DNA of 64,000 bases from Streptomyces sp. MUM 203J (lineage in GTDB: Bacteria; Actinomycetota; Actinomycetes; Streptomycetales; Streptomycetaceae), in NCBI RefSeq assembly GCF_022414595.1, contig NZ_JADWYO010000022.1:1-64000 (forward strand), read 5' to 3'. The notes below the pieces were generated by a model. It made no database searches. It was not told where the DNA came from and saw nothing but the letters and a program-made list of their open reading frames with translations. Of this stretch, positions 1 through 9,305 are shown in pieces (the stretch's first letter is position 1; each line of letters opens with the position of its first letter). Position numbers and translations under genes: made by a program.

Positions 1-315
1 GACGGCCACCAGCATGTTGCCGACGGCGTAGTTCAGCGTGCCGCACAAAGGATCCACCAACCACTGGCGCACAGCGTCGGCCGCACCCTGCTGCCCGCCT
101 TCCTCGCCGAGAACCGCGTCATCGGGCCGAGCGGTACGGATGACGCCGAGGATCGTCTCCTCGGCCTCCACGTCGGCCGCGGTGGCGAAGTCACCGGCGC
201 CCTTGTCAATGCGAGTGAGCCGCTGGCCGTACATGTTGCGCACCACGTCCGCTCCGGCACGTGCCCCAGCTATCGCAACCTCAGCATCGTCCGAACTCGC
301 GTATGAGTTGATCAC
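1..315 (-). CDS. Inositol monophosphatase family protein (5' part only)
   Basis: Only the first 105 codons lie in the window; the gene continues beyond position 1. The family comprises Mg2+-dependent phosphatases of inositol phosphate or nucleotide 3'-phosphates. Visible are the GDFATAADVEAE segment (about residues 41-52), the metal-binding GEE (70-72) and the WLVDPLCGTLNY motif (85-96). The family motif is DP(I/L)DGT, so the second metal-ligand Asp is Cys91 here. The start is the GTG at 313-315, the only usual start codon before an upstream stop; a -10-like TATTCT lies 7 nt upstream, which fits a leaderless transcript. The substrate cannot be told. Confidence 0.8.
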   Translation of the reverse strand, partial: MINSYASSDDAEVAIAGARAGADVVRNMYGQRLTRIDKGAGDFATAADVEAEETILGVIRTARPDDAVLGEEGGQQGAADAVRQWLVDPLCGTLNYAVGNMLVAV

Positions 316-894
316 GCCGTGCAGAATATCGGGGCGAAGCCACCAACCCGGCGAACCTATGCGGTCACAGCACTAGGTTCGTCTGAGCCGTCAGCCGATG
401 GACGACCCGGGCCCGAGGCGGCGCCGTGTCGGGAAGACTGCCGAGGTGAGGCGGACCAGGGCGCCGGTGACCGTCCCTGTCCCCGTGACCGTCGCGGCCA
501 GGGCGCGGGTGACCGCGCCGGTGAGCAGCGGCACCGGACCGGTGGCGGCGAGAGGTACCGCGATCGGAGCGACGCCGCGCACCTCGGGCAGGTGCGGGCC
601 CGCCACGGCAGGGAGTTCGGCGGTGCGCCGATGGCCTGAGCGCGCCGGGACCGCCTCCTGACGGTCCGGGGCGACGCGACGTCGGAGTCGCACGAGGTCG
701 GCGGTCGGCCGGGCGCGGTCTGCCGCGACCGGGGCGGCGGGTCCGCCACGCACCGGCGAACGGCGCGGCGGGTGCGCCGTGCTCCGGCCCTCGATGTGCG
801 CTCGACGGGCGGATCCACATCCACCGGCCCGTCGCCGAGGCCCGGGCCGTCGACCCCGAGGTGCGGCGGGCCGGCCGGTAGGCGGGGGAGTGGC
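316..894. other. Gene-free stretch
   Basis: No reading frame on either strand here has a credible start, ribosome-binding site and family resemblance. Long open frames exist because the DNA is extremely GC-rich, including one antisense to holA. One minus-strand frame around 391-700 has a protein-like, hydrophobic composition, but I recognise no family in it. I see no hairpin or repeat strong enough to call. Confidence 0.5.
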
Positions 895-918
895 CTCTCC
901 CTCTCCCTCTCCCTCTCC
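895..918. repeat. Hexanucleotide microsatellite (CTCTCC)4
   Basis: Four perfect copies of CTCTCC end immediately before the -10-like CACAAT (919-924) of the small gene that starts at 931. The repeat occupies the spacer and -35 zone, so copy-number change would move anything upstream by 6 bp per unit. Confidence 0.85.
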
Positions 919-930
919 CACAATGGGGGT

Positions 931-1206
931 GTGAACGACGAGTACGACGGCAGGGACGACGTGGACGACGTGCGGCATGTGCTGGTACTGCCCGACCGCG
1001 ACGCGGCGGAGGAGGCGGCCGAGGCGCTGGCCGACCAGTACCGGCTGGACGAGGAGCCGCTGCTGGTGCGGGACGCCCTGGCCGGTGAGGACGATGCCGA
1101 GGACGCCCAGTGGCTGGTGGTGGTCGAGGACCCGGCCGCCCGGCTGTCCCCGGAGGACCTGGACGCCTTCGCGGCGAAATGGGAGGGCTGGAGGGAGGAG
1201 CAGTAG
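931..1206 (+). CDS. Small acidic conserved protein
   Basis: A 91-residue protein rich in Asp and Glu, without membrane segment or signal peptide. I do not recognise a named family, though its place just before holA fits a conserved actinobacterial hypothetical gene. The sequence alternates a beta-like stretch (HVLVLPD, about 16-22), a helix (DAAEEAAEALADQY) and another strand (QWLVVVEDP), suggesting a compact alpha/beta fold. The GTG start at 931 follows CACAAT by 6 nt with no proper Shine-Dalgarno spacing, so a leaderless mRNA is likely. It is probably cotranscribed with holA, 72 bp downstream. Confidence 0.75.
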   Translation: MNDEYDGRDDVDDVRHVLVLPDRDAAEEAAEALADQYRLDEEPLLVRDALAGEDDAEDAQWLVVVEDPAARLSPEDLDAFAAKWEGWREEQ

Positions 1207-1278
1207 GGGAGGGGACCGGCGGGCGCCGCGTGCGGGCGTCGGGCCCTCGTGTCGGTGGGGCGTGGGATGCTGAGGGGG

Positions 1279-2262
1279 ATGGCCAGTAAGAAGACGACCG
1301 ATGATCCGCTCGCTCCCGTCACGCTCGCGGTCGGGCAGGAGGACCTGCTCCTGGACCGCGCCGTCCGGCAGGTGGTGGCGGCGGCACGCTCCGCTGACGC
1401 CGACACCGACGTACGGGACCTCACCGCCGACCAGGTCCAGCCCGGTACGCTCGCGGAACTGACGAGCCCCTCGCTGTTCGCGGAGCGCAAGGTGCTGATC
1501 GTGCGCAACGCTCAGGACCTTTCGGCGGACACCGTCAAGGACGTCAAGGCGTACCTCGCCGCGCCCGTGGAGGAGATCACCCTGGTGCTCCTCCACCCGG
1601 GGGGTGCCAAGGGCAAGGGGCTGCTGGACGCAGCGCGTAAGGCCGGGGCCCGCGAGGTCGCCTGTCCCAAGACCACGAAGCCCGCCGAGCGGCTGACCTT
1701 CGTACGGCAGGAGTTCCGGGCCCTGGGGCGCTCGGCGACCCCCGAGGCGTGCCAGGCGCTGGTCGACTCCATCGGCAGCGACCTGCGGGAACTCGCCAGC
1801 GCGGTCGCTCAGCTCACTGCCGATGTGGACGGCACCATCGACGAGAAGGTCGTCGGGCGCTACTACACGGGCCGGGCCGAGGCGTCCAGCTTCAATGTCG
1901 CGGACCGGGCCGTGGAGGGGCGGGCGGCGGAAGCGCTGGAGGCGTTGCGCTGGTCGCTCTCCACAGGAGTCGCGCCCGTGATGATCACCAGTGCTCTGGC
2001 GCAGGGAGTGCGGGCCATCGGCAAGCTGTCCTCGGCCCGCGGGGGGCGTCCCGCCGATCTGGCGCGGGAGCTGGGTATGCCGCCCTGGAAGATCGACCGG
2101 GTGCGGCAGCAGATGCGGGGGTGGACGCCGGACGGCGTCGCCGTCGCGCTGCGGGCGGTCGCGGAGGCGGACGCGGGGGTCAAGGGCGGGGGCGACGACC
2201 CGGAGTACGCGTTGGAGAAGGCGGTTGTGGCGATCGCACGGGCTGCGCGGGCACGGCGCTGA
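1279..2262 (+). CDS. holA: DNA polymerase III subunit delta
   Basis: The delta subunit is the clamp-loader component that opens the beta sliding clamp. The 327-residue product has the family's layout: an AAA+-like N-terminal domain opening with LAPVTLAVGQEDLLLDRAV, the conserved SLFAERKVLIVRNAQDL segment (about 75-92), and an all-helical C-terminal collar domain with the DLRELASAVAQL motif. The start at 1279 (MASKK) matches usual family N-termini; in-frame starts at 1267 and 1249 are possible, and 1267 has the better-spaced GTGGGG. The pair next to rpsT and lepA is typical for actinobacteria. Confidence 0.93.
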   Translation: MASKKTTDDPLAPVTLAVGQEDLLLDRAVRQVVAAARSADADTDVRDLTADQVQPGTLAELTSPSLFAERKVLIVRNAQDLSADTVKDVKAYLAAPVEEITLVLLHPGGAKGKGLLDAARKAGAREVACPKTTKPAERLTFVRQEFRALGRSATPEACQALVDSIGSDLRELASAVAQLTADVDGTIDEKVVGRYYTGRAEASSFNVADRAVEGRAAEALEALRWSLSTGVAPVMITSALAQGVRAIGKLSSARGGRPADLARELGMPPWKIDRVRQQMRGWTPDGVAVALRAVAEADAGVKGGGDDPEYALEKAVVAIARAARARR

Positions 2263-2474
2263 GGGTGCGGCACTGAGGACGGGGGAGCCGGGGACCGGTG
2301 CTGAGGTGCGGTCGGCCGGCCACGGGGGAATGCCGGGCGGGCTCTTTCCCGTCCCCTGCCCTCTTCCCGCCCGGCCCGTCCCCTTCCGTGACCGGGGCCC
2401 CGCCCCAGACCCCGTTCACCGCGCCTGGGGGCGCCCGCCCCCGCATCCAGCGGGCTGCCGCGCGGCGGAAGGCC

Positions 2475-2521
2475 GGAGGCCCCGGTCGGTGTCCTGGGGA
2501 AGGACGGCGACCGGGGCCTCC
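2475..2521. terminator. Large hairpin, bidirectional terminator of holA and rpsT
   Basis: Perfect 14-bp arms GGAGGCCCCGGTCG (2475-2488) and CGACCGGGGCCTCC (2508-2521) enclose a second stem GTCCT/AGGAC (2491-2495 and 2501-2505) around a short GGGGA loop. It lies between the convergent holA and rpsT, so it can stop both transcripts. Confidence 0.8.
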
Positions 2522-2536
2522 GGGCTACGCGTGTGT

Positions 2537-2578
2537 GAGCCCGTACCCGCGTGGCGAACGCAGGCCGCGTACGGGCTC
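2537..2578. terminator. Second hairpin in the holA-rpsT gap
   Basis: Perfect 10-bp arms GAGCCCGTAC (2537-2546) and GTACGGGCTC (2569-2578) with a 22-nt loop, next to the larger hairpin. It is nearer the 3' end of rpsT and may serve mainly that gene. The rest of the 452-bp gap (2263-2714) shows nothing else. Confidence 0.55.
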
Positions 2579-2714
2579 GGGGTGCCGGTCGGGAGCGTGG
2601 TTGAGAGGGCCCGCTGGACCCCGCCCGGCGATCAAGTCGTCCGGTCCGTCACTCCGGGGCGTCAACCCCGGCGCGCCGAGCCGGTTCCGGGGTCACCCCC
2701 GGATGGCTGGTGCT

Positions 2715-2981
2715 TCAGCCCTTGAGAGCGGCAACCTTGGTCGCGAGCGCCGACTTCTTGTTGGCGGCCGCGTTCTTGTGGATGACGCCCTTCGAGACCG
2801 CCTTGTCGAGGTTGCGGTTGGCGTCGCGCAGGGCCACGGTGGCCTTCTCGACGTCACCCGCGGCAACGGCCTCGCGGGTCTTGCGGATCGCGGTCTTGAG
2901 CGACGACTTGACGGCCTTGTTACGCAGGCGCGCCTTCTCGTTGGTCTTGATCCGCTTCATCTGGGACTTGATGTTCGCCAC
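2715..2981 (-). CDS. rpsT: 30S ribosomal protein S20
   Basis: The product is 88 residues, Lys/Arg/Ala-rich, and begins [19 protein letters not shown], the diagnostic S20 N-terminus; S20 binds 16S rRNA early in 30S assembly. Length and the C-terminal [15 protein letters not shown] are usual for the family. The start is a GTG at 2979-2981, preceded by an AAAAGG-type ribosome-binding site. It is transcribed away from lepA and ends at two strong hairpins shared with holA. Confidence 0.98.
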   Translation of the reverse strand: MANIKSQMKRIKTNEKARLRNKAVKSSLKTAIRKTREAVAAGDVEKATVALRDANRNLDKAVSKGVIHKNAAANKKSALATKVAALKG

Positions 2982-3057
2982 GAAAGAGCCTTTTCAGGTT
3001 CGTAAGGATTTTTCAGCCGTGTCCCACGCTGAGAGGGTGCACGAGACACAGCTACCT

Positions 3058-3087
3058 AAGCTACCAGCAGCCTTCAGGGCATCCCAA
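3058..3087 (-). promoter_or_regulatory. Candidate rpsT promoter
   Basis: On the minus strand TTGGGA (3082-3087) and TAGCTT (3058-3063) are separated by 18 nt, a reasonable housekeeping-type -35/-10 pair upstream of rpsT. This is pattern matching only. Confidence 0.45.
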
Positions 3088-3207
3088 ACCGGGCGCTCGT
3101 CGCCGTCCGTGGGACCATGGAGGCTGCGTAACGACCCGACGTAGACCCGAGTAGACCGAGCAGAGACCCGGCGAGCCCGCCCGGAGTCTCGAGAATCAGG
3201 ACCCTGC

Positions 3208-5076
3208 GTGCCCGCGACCCCCAGCCACGTGCCCGAGCCGAGCCGTACCGACCCGGCACTGATCCGCAACTTCTGCATCATCGCGCACATCGACCACGGC
3301 AAGTCGACCCTTGCCGACCGGATGCTCCAGCTCACCGGAGTGGTCGAGCAGCGGCAGATGCGCGCTCAGTATCTCGACCGCATGGACATCGAGCGCGAGC
3401 GCGGCATCACGATCAAGTCCCAGGCGGTCCGTCTTCCCTGGGCGCCCACCGAGGGTGAGCACCAGGGGACGACCCACATCCTCAACATGATCGACACCCC
3501 CGGTCACGTGGACTTCACGTACGAGGTGTCGCGTTCGCTCGCCGCCTGCGAGGGGACGATCCTGCTGGTCGACGCCGCCCAGGGCATCGAGGCCCAGACC
3601 CTCGCCAACCTCTACCTGGCGATGGAGAACGACCTCACGATCATCCCGGTCCTCAACAAGATCGACCTCCCGGCCGCTCAGCCGGAGAAGTTCGCCGAGG
3701 AGCTGGCGAACCTGGTCGGCTGCGACCCCGACGACGTGCTGCGTGTCTCCGCCAAGACCGGCCTCAACGTCGACGCGGTCCTGAACCGTGTGGTCCGGGA
3801 CGTCCCCGCCCCGGTCGGTGTCGCGGACGCCCCCGCCCGCGCGATGATCTTCGACTCCGTGTACGACTCCTACCGCGGCGTCGTCACGTACGTCCGGGTC
3901 GTCGACGGCCAGCTCAACAAGCGCGAGCGCATCCGCATGATGTCGACCGGCGCCACCCATGAGCTGCTGGAGATCGGCACCAACTCCCCGGAGATGCTCG
4001 CCGCCGACGGCCTCGGCGTGGGCGAGGTGGGCTACCTCATCACCGGTGTGAAGGACGTCCGCCAGTCCAAGGTCGGCGACACGATCACCAGCCAGGCGAA
4101 GGGCGCCACCGAGGCGCTCGGGGGCTACAAGGACCCCAAGCCGATGGTGTTCTCCGGCCTCTACCCGCTCGACGGCTCCGACTACCCGGAGCTGCGTGAG
4201 GCCCTCGACAAGCTCCAGCTCAACGACGCCGCCCTGGTGTACGAGCCGGAGACCTCGGCCGCGCTCGGCTTCGGGTTCCGCGTGGGCTTCCTCGGCCTGC
4301 TGCACCTCGACGTCATCCGTGAGCGGCTGGAGCGTGAGTTCGGCCTCGACCTGATCGCCACCGCCCCCAACGTGGTCTACCGCGTGATCATGGAGGACGG
4401 CGCCGAGCACACGGTCACCAACCCGAGCGAGTTCCCCGAGGGCAAGATCCAGGAGGTGTTCGAGCCGGTCGTGCGCGCCACGATCCTCGCGCCCTCCGAG
4501 TTCATCGGCTCGATCATGGAGCTGTGCCAGACCCGCCGCGGCACCATGCTCGGCATGGACTACCTCTCCGAGGACCGGGTCGAGATCCGCTACACCCTTC
4601 CTCTCGCGGAGATCGTCTTCGACTTCTTCGACCAGCTGAAGTCGAAGACCCGCGGGTACGCGTCGCTCGACTACGAGCCCACCGGCGAGCAGTCCGCGAA
4701 CCTCGTCAAGGTCGACATCCTGCTGCACGGCGACAAGGTCGACGCCTTCTCGGCGATCACCCACCGGGACCAGGCGTACGCGTACGGCGTGCGGCTCGTC
4801 GCCAAGCTCAGGGAGCTGATCCCGCGGCAGGCCTTCGAGGTGCCCGTCCAGGCGGCCATCGGGTCCCGGGTCATTGCCCGCGAGACCATCCGCGCCATCC
4901 GCAAGGACGTCCTCGCCAAGTGCTACGGCGGTGACATCTCCCGTAAGCGGAAGCTGCTGGAGAAGCAGAAGGAAGGCAAGAAGCGGATGAAGATGGTCGG
5001 CTCCGTGGAGGTCCCGCAGGAGGCCTTCATCGCGGTGCTGTCCAGCGACGAGTCCGCCGGCAAGGACAAGAAGTAG
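3208..5076 (+). CDS. lepA: Translation elongation factor 4 (LepA)
   Basis: LepA is a ribosome-associated GTPase of the translation factor class. The 622-residue product carries the G motifs in order: AHIDHGKS (26-33), ERGITIK (64-70), DTPGH (96-100) and NKID (150-153). EF-G-like domains and the Lys-rich LepA-specific C-terminus ([21 protein letters not shown]) follow. Length is normal for actinobacteria. The GTG start at 3208 is preceded by a weak CAGGA site. It is divergent from rpsT across a 226-bp gap and is followed by a hairpin. Confidence 0.98.
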   Translation: MPATPSHVPEPSRTDPALIRNFCIIAHIDHGKSTLADRMLQLTGVVEQRQMRAQYLDRMDIERERGITIKSQAVRLPWAPTEGEHQGTTHILNMIDTPGHVDFTYEVSRSLAACEGTILLVDAAQGIEAQTLANLYLAMENDLTIIPVLNKIDLPAAQPEKFAEELANLVGCDPDDVLRVSAKTGLNVDAVLNRVVRDVPAPVGVADAPARAMIFDSVYDSYRGVVTYVRVVDGQLNKRERIRMMSTGATHELLEIGTNSPEMLAADGLGVGEVGYLITGVKDVRQSKVGDTITSQAKGATEALGGYKDPKPMVFSGLYPLDGSDYPELREALDKLQLNDAALVYEPETSAALGFGFRVGFLGLLHLDVIRERLEREFGLDLIATAPNVVYRVIMEDGAEHTVTNPSEFPEGKIQEVFEPVVRATILAPSEFIGSIMELCQTRRGTMLGMDYLSEDRVEIRYTLPLAEIVFDFFDQLKSKTRGYASLDYEPTGEQSANLVKVDILLHGDKVDAFSAITHRDQAYAYGVRLVAKLRELIPRQAFEVPVQAAIGSRVIARETIRAIRKDVLAKCYGGDISRKRKLLEKQKEGKKRMKMVGSVEVPQEAFIAVLSSDESAGKDKK

Positions 5077-5097
5077 GACGGCGGTATGCCGGTCCGC

Positions 5098-5128
5098 GAG
5101 CGCTCGTCCGGATGACGGGCGGGCGCTC
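5098..5128 (+). terminator. Terminator of lepA
   Basis: GAGCGCTCGTCCG (5098-5110) pairs with CGGGCGGGCGCTC (5116-5128), 13 bp including two G-T wobbles, around a GATGA loop, 21 bp after the lepA stop. Confidence 0.6.
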
Positions 5129-5278
5129 CGGGCCGTTCGTCACGGGTCCGCAGTCGTTATGAACCGGGTATGAACCACCCGACCTCAGCCCCTTACGCAG
5201 CGCGCCCCGGCGCTCTAACCTGATCCCGCTCGCGGTTACTCGCGAGTTAAACAGCCGGTCGGCCCACCGGAGGACGCC

Positions 5279-7168
5279 GTGAGCGACATCCAGACCCAGA
5301 TCGAGAACCGGCCGCCCTCCGTGGCGGCCCTCTTCCTTGAGCGCGTGGCAAAGACCCCAGACGCCGAGGCCTTTCGCTACCCGGTGCCCTCGGCCTCCGG
5401 CCAGGGGCCCGACACCTGGAGGTCGCTCAGCTGGGGACAGGCCGCCGACCGCGTCTACGCCATGGCCGCCGGTCTCGTCGACCTCGGCGTCCGGCCCGAG
5501 GAGCGGGTCGCCCTGGCCTCCGCCACCCGTGTGGAGTGGATCCTCTGCGACCTCGCCGTCATGTGTGCGGGCGCCGCCACCACCACGGTCTACCCGCAGA
5601 CGAACGCCGACGAGGCCTCGTTCATCCTGGCCGACTCCGAGAGCCGCGTCCTTCTCGCGGAGGACGCCGCCCAGCTGGCCAAGGCCCGCGAGCACCGTGC
5701 GGACCTTCCGCAGCTCCACCACGTCGTCGTGCTGGACCCCTCTGCCGCAGAACCCGCCGAGGGCGACCCGGAAGGCTGGGTCCTCACCCTCGACGACCTG
5801 GAGCGGCGCGGCAAGGCCTACCTGGAGAAGCACCCCGGGGCCGTCAAGGACCGGGTCTCCGCGATCACCGCCGACCAGCTCGCCACCCTCATCTACACCT
5901 CCGGCACCACCGGCCGCCCCAAGGGCGTACGCCTCCCGCACGACAACTGGTCGTACATGGCCAAGGCCATCGCCGGGACCGGCCTCCTCCTCCCCGACGA
6001 CGTCCAGTACCTGTGGCTGCCGCTCGCGCACGTCTTCGGCAAGGTGCTCATCTCCGGCCAGATCGAGGTCGGTCACGTCACCGCAGTCGACGGCCGGATC
6101 GACAAGATCATCGAGAACCTGCCGGTGGTCCAGCCCACCTACATGGCGGCCGTCCCCCGCATCTTCGAGAAGGTCTACAACGGCGTCGCCGCCAAGGCCC
6201 GCGCGGGCGGCCCCGCCAAGTACAAGATCTTCCAGTGGTCGGCGGGCGTCGCCCGGGAGTACGCCAAGGTCACCCAGGACAGCTTCCGCCGCACCGGCAA
6301 GGCCACCGCCCCCTTCGGCCTCACCGCCAAGCACAAGATCGCGGACGCTCTCGTCTACTCCAAGCTCCGTGAGGCCTTCGGCGGGCGGCTGCGCGCCGCC
6401 ATCTCCGGGTCCGTCGCCCTCGCCCCCGAGATCGGCTACTTCTTCTCGGGCGCCGGAATCCACATCCTGGAGGGGTACGGCCTGACCGAGTCCAGCGCCG
6501 CCAGCTTCGTGAACCCCGGCGAGGCCTACCGCACCGGCACCGTCGGCAAGCCGCTGCCCGGCTGCGAGGTCCGGATCGCCGAGGACGGCGAGATCCTGCT
6601 GCGCGGCCCCGGCATCATGGAGGGCTACCACGGGCTGCCGGACAAGACCGCCGAGGTCCTGGAGCCGGACGGCTGGTTCCACACCGGCGACATCGGGGAG
6701 CTGTCCCCCGACGGCTACCTGCGGATCACCGACCGCAAGAAGGACCTGTTCAAGACCTCCGGCGGCAAGTACATCGCGCCGACCGAGATCGAGGGCTCCT
6801 TCAAGGCCGTCTGCCCGTTCGTCTCCAACCTCGTCGTCCTCGGTGCCGACCGGAACTTCTGCACCGCCCTCATCGCGCTCGACGAGCCCGCCCTCCAGGG
6901 CTGGGCCTCCGAGCACGGACTGGCCGGGAAGACGTACGCGGAACTCGTCGCCACCCAGCAGGTCAAGGACCTGGTCCAGGGGTACGTGGACCGGCTCAAC
7001 GAGGGCCTCCAGCGCTGGCAGACGGTCAAGAAGTTCCGCCTGCTGCCGCGCGACCTGGACGTCGAGCACGGTGAACTCACCCCCAGCCTCAAGCTGAAGC
7101 GGCCGGTCGTGGAGCGGGAGTACAAGGACCTCATCGAGGAGATGTACGAGGGCGCCCGGGAGGCCTGA
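5279..7168 (+). CDS. Long-chain fatty-acid CoA ligase (AMP-forming)
   Basis: An acyl-adenylating enzyme activating fatty acids to acyl-CoA, 629 residues, of the FadD15-like actinobacterial type. The P-loop-like LIYTSGTTGRPKGV lies at about 204-217, the adenine-binding EGYGLTESSA near 398-407, GWFHTGDIGEL near 460, and the hinge DRKKDLFKTSGGKYIAPTEIE follows. No membrane segment is visible. The GTG start at 5279 has a well-placed GGAGG. It appears monocistronic, with hairpins before and after it. Chain-length preference cannot be read from the sequence. Confidence 0.93.
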   Translation: MSDIQTQIENRPPSVAALFLERVAKTPDAEAFRYPVPSASGQGPDTWRSLSWGQAADRVYAMAAGLVDLGVRPEERVALASATRVEWILCDLAVMCAGAATTTVYPQTNADEASFILADSESRVLLAEDAAQLAKAREHRADLPQLHHVVVLDPSAAEPAEGDPEGWVLTLDDLERRGKAYLEKHPGAVKDRVSAITADQLATLIYTSGTTGRPKGVRLPHDNWSYMAKAIAGTGLLLPDDVQYLWLPLAHVFGKVLISGQIEVGHVTAVDGRIDKIIENLPVVQPTYMAAVPRIFEKVYNGVAAKARAGGPAKYKIFQWSAGVAREYAKVTQDSFRRTGKATAPFGLTAKHKIADALVYSKLREAFGGRLRAAISGSVALAPEIGYFFSGAGIHILEGYGLTESSAASFVNPGEAYRTGTVGKPLPGCEVRIAEDGEILLRGPGIMEGYHGLPDKTAEVLEPDGWFHTGDIGELSPDGYLRITDRKKDLFKTSGGKYIAPTEIEGSFKAVCPFVSNLVVLGADRNFCTALIALDEPALQGWASEHGLAGKTYAELVATQQVKDLVQGYVDRLNEGLQRWQTVKKFRLLPRDLDVEHGELTPSLKLKRPVVEREYKDLIEEMYEGAREA

Positions 7169-7183
7169 CGGGCAGGGCTCTCC

Positions 7184-7230
7184 CGCCGCCGCAACCCCTG
7201 CCGCGCACGTGGCGGGGGTTTCCGGCGGCG
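7184..7230 (+). terminator. Terminator of the acyl-CoA ligase gene
   Basis: A near-perfect stem of roughly 19 bp: CGCCGCCGCAACCCCTGCC (7184-7202) against GGCGGGGGTTTCCGGCGGCG (7211-7230), loop GCGCACGT, just after the ligase stop and before hemW. Confidence 0.65.
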
Positions 7231-7248
7231 TGACGGACAATGGACCTC

Positions 7249-8481
7249 ATGCCTTCCGTACTGCCCGACGGCGAGCCCGTGCCCCAGGACGGCTCCCTCC
7301 CCCCGTCCGCCCTGCGCGAGGCCGAGCAGCGGCCCCTCGGGTTCTACCTGCACGTGCCGTACTGCGCGACCCGCTGCGGCTACTGCGACTTCAACACCTA
7401 CACCGCGACCGAGCTGCGCGGCTCCGGCGGCGTGCTCGCCTCCCGAGACAACTACGCCGACACCCTGACGGACGAGGTGCGCCTCGCGCGCAAGGTGCTG
7501 GGCGACGACCCCCGGCCCGTCCGGACCGTCTTCGTCGGCGGTGGCACGCCCACGCTGCTGGCCGCCGGTGACCTCGTACGGATGCTGGACGCCGTGCGGG
7601 AGGAGTTCGGGCTGGCGGACGACGCGGAGGTCACCACCGAGGCCAACCCGGAGTCGGTCGACCCGGCGTACCTGGCGACGCTCCGTGAGGGCGGGTTCAA
7701 CCGGATCTCCTTCGGAATGCAGTCCGCGCGGCAGCACGTCCTCAAGGTGCTCGACCGCACCCACACCCCCGGCCGCCCCGAGGCCTGCGTCGCGGAGGCG
7801 AGGGCCGCCGGGTTCGAGCACGTCAACCTGGACCTGATCTACGGCACCCCCGGTGAGAGTGACGACGACTGGCGGGCCTCCCTGGACGCGGCCATCGGCG
7901 CGGGGCCCGATCACGTCTCCGCGTACGCGCTGATCGTCGAGGAGGGCACGCAGCTCGCGCGCCGCATCCGGCGGGGTGAGGTGCCGATGACCGACGACGA
8001 CGTGCACGCGGACCGGTACCTGATCGCGGACTCGGTGCTCACCGGGGCCGGTTTCCAGTGGTACGAGGTGTCGAACTGGGCCACCGCCGATGCGGGCCGC
8101 TGCCTGCACAACGAGCTCTACTGGCGGGGCGCCGACTGGTGGGGCGCCGGGCCGGGGGCGCACAGCCACGTGGGGGGCGTGCGGTGGTGGAACGTCAAGC
8201 ACCCGGGCGCGTACGCGGGCGCGCTGGCGGAGGGGCGGTCCCCCGGGGCGGGGCGCGAGGTGCTGACCGACGAGGACCGGCGCGTGGAGCGGGTGCTGCT
8301 GGAGCTGCGGCTGCGGGAGGGGTGCGCCATGTCGCTGCTGCGCCCAGCGGGCCTGGCCGCGGCCGGGCGGGCCCTGCGGGACGGACTGCTGGAGCCTGGG
8401 GCGTACGAGGACGGGCGTGCCGTCCTCACCCTGCGCGGGCGGCTGCTGGCGGATGCGGTGGTGCGGGACCTGGTGGACTGA
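7249..8481 (+). CDS. hemW: Radical SAM heme chaperone HemW
   Basis: HemW is a HemN-like radical SAM protein that binds heme and delivers it to respiratory enzymes; older annotations call it oxygen-independent coproporphyrinogen oxidase. The CX3CX2C cluster motif lies in HVPYCATRCGYCDF (Cys39, Cys43, Cys46), and the SAM-binding FVGGGTPTLL and ISFGMQSA follow. The 410-residue length is normal. HemW lacks the extra N-terminal cysteine of true HemN, as here. The start at 7249 (MPSVLPDG) is chosen because GACAAT lies 7 nt upstream, a leaderless pattern; ATG 7240 is also in frame. It ends 10 bp from the convergent DUF3097 gene. Confidence 0.92.
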   Translation: MPSVLPDGEPVPQDGSLPPSALREAEQRPLGFYLHVPYCATRCGYCDFNTYTATELRGSGGVLASRDNYADTLTDEVRLARKVLGDDPRPVRTVFVGGGTPTLLAAGDLVRMLDAVREEFGLADDAEVTTEANPESVDPAYLATLREGGFNRISFGMQSARQHVLKVLDRTHTPGRPEACVAEARAAGFEHVNLDLIYGTPGESDDDWRASLDAAIGAGPDHVSAYALIVEEGTQLARRIRRGEVPMTDDDVHADRYLIADSVLTGAGFQWYEVSNWATADAGRCLHNELYWRGADWWGAGPGAHSHVGGVRWWNVKHPGAYAGALAEGRSPGAGREVLTDEDRRVERVLLELRLREGCAMSLLRPAGLAAAGRALRDGLLEPGAYEDGRAVLTLRGRLLADAVVRDLVD

Positions 8482-8491
8482 GGGCCACGCC

Positions 8492-9295
8492 CTACGGTGC
8501 GGTCACCCAGTCGATCAGGTGCTCCACTCTGCCCAGCAGCTCGGGCTCCAGGTCCTTGTACGAGTGGACCGAAGCCAGGATGCGCCGCCAGGCGGCACCC
8601 GTGTCCGGTGGCCAGCCCAGGGCCCGGCACACGCCCGTCTTCCAGTCCTGGCCGCGCGGGACCTCCGGCCACGCCGGGACGCCCAGGGCGGACGGCTTCA
8701 CCGCCTGCCACACGTCCACGTACGGGTGGCCCGCCACCAGGACGTGCGGGTCCGTGACCGACGCGGCGATGCGGGACTCCTTCGAACCCGGCACCAGGTG
8801 GTCCACCAGCACACCAAGCCGCGCGTCCGGGCCCGGGCGGAACTCCCGCACGATCGCGGGCAGGTCGTCGACGCCCTCCAGGTACTCCACGACCACGCCC
8901 TCGACGCGCAGGTCGTCGCCCCACACCTTCTCCACCAGTTCGGCGTCGTGGCGGCCCTCCACGTAGATACGCCCCGCCCGCGCCACCCGTGCCCGTGCCC
9001 CCGGCACGGCGACCGAGCCGGACGCGGTACGGGACGGGCGTACGGGCGCCGCGCCCCGGGGCCGTACCAGCGTGACCGTACGCCCCTCCAGCAGAAAGCC
9101 GCGCGGGACCAGCGGGAACACCCGGTGCCTGCCGAACCGGTCCTCCAGCGTCACCGTGCCCGCCTCACACCCGGCCACCGCGCCGCAGAAGCCCGTGGAG
9201 ACCTCCTCCACGACCAGGTCGGGCTCGGCGGGGACCTCCGGCGCCGGCGCCTGCTTCTTCCACGGAGGGGTGAGGTCGGAGTCGTAACGGCGCAT
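8492..9295 (-). CDS. DUF3097 family protein
   Basis: A 267-residue soluble protein matching the actinobacterial DUF3097 family: N-terminal MRRYDSDLTPPWKK, a beta-rich middle, then GRIYVEGRHDAELVEKVWG, DHLVPGSKESRI and VWQAVKPSALGVPAWPEVPRG. The IYVEGRHDAELVEKV segment resembles a TOPRIM-type strand with acidic residues, suggesting nucleic-acid metabolism; this is inference. Its -10-like TAGCGT (minus strand, 9308-9303) contains the TAG stop of the upstream metallo-hydrolase gene and lies 7 nt from the ATG, so it may be transcribed leaderless from inside its neighbour's 3' end as well as by read-through. Confidence 0.88.
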   Translation of the reverse strand: MRRYDSDLTPPWKKQAPAPEVPAEPDLVVEEVSTGFCGAVAGCEAGTVTLEDRFGRHRVFPLVPRGFLLEGRTVTLVRPRGAAPVRPSRTASGSVAVPGARARVARAGRIYVEGRHDAELVEKVWGDDLRVEGVVVEYLEGVDDLPAIVREFRPGPDARLGVLVDHLVPGSKESRIAASVTDPHVLVAGHPYVDVWQAVKPSALGVPAWPEVPRGQDWKTGVCRALGWPPDTGAAWRRILASVHSYKDLEPELLGRVEHLIDWVTAP

Positions 9296-9305
9296 CCGCC
9301 ACACG

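Noticed and set aside
391..1596. Long minus-strand frame antisense to the small gene and holA
   Set aside because: It overlaps two well-supported plus-strand genes and has no recognisable domain; long frames on the opposite strand are expected in DNA this GC-rich. Only its 3' part (391-700) looks somewhat protein-like, not enough to call.
3196..4764. 522-codon frame antisense to lepA
   Set aside because: Complement of strongly conserved lepA codons; rich in Val/Leu/Asp/Gly as expected from antisense reading, no start signal.
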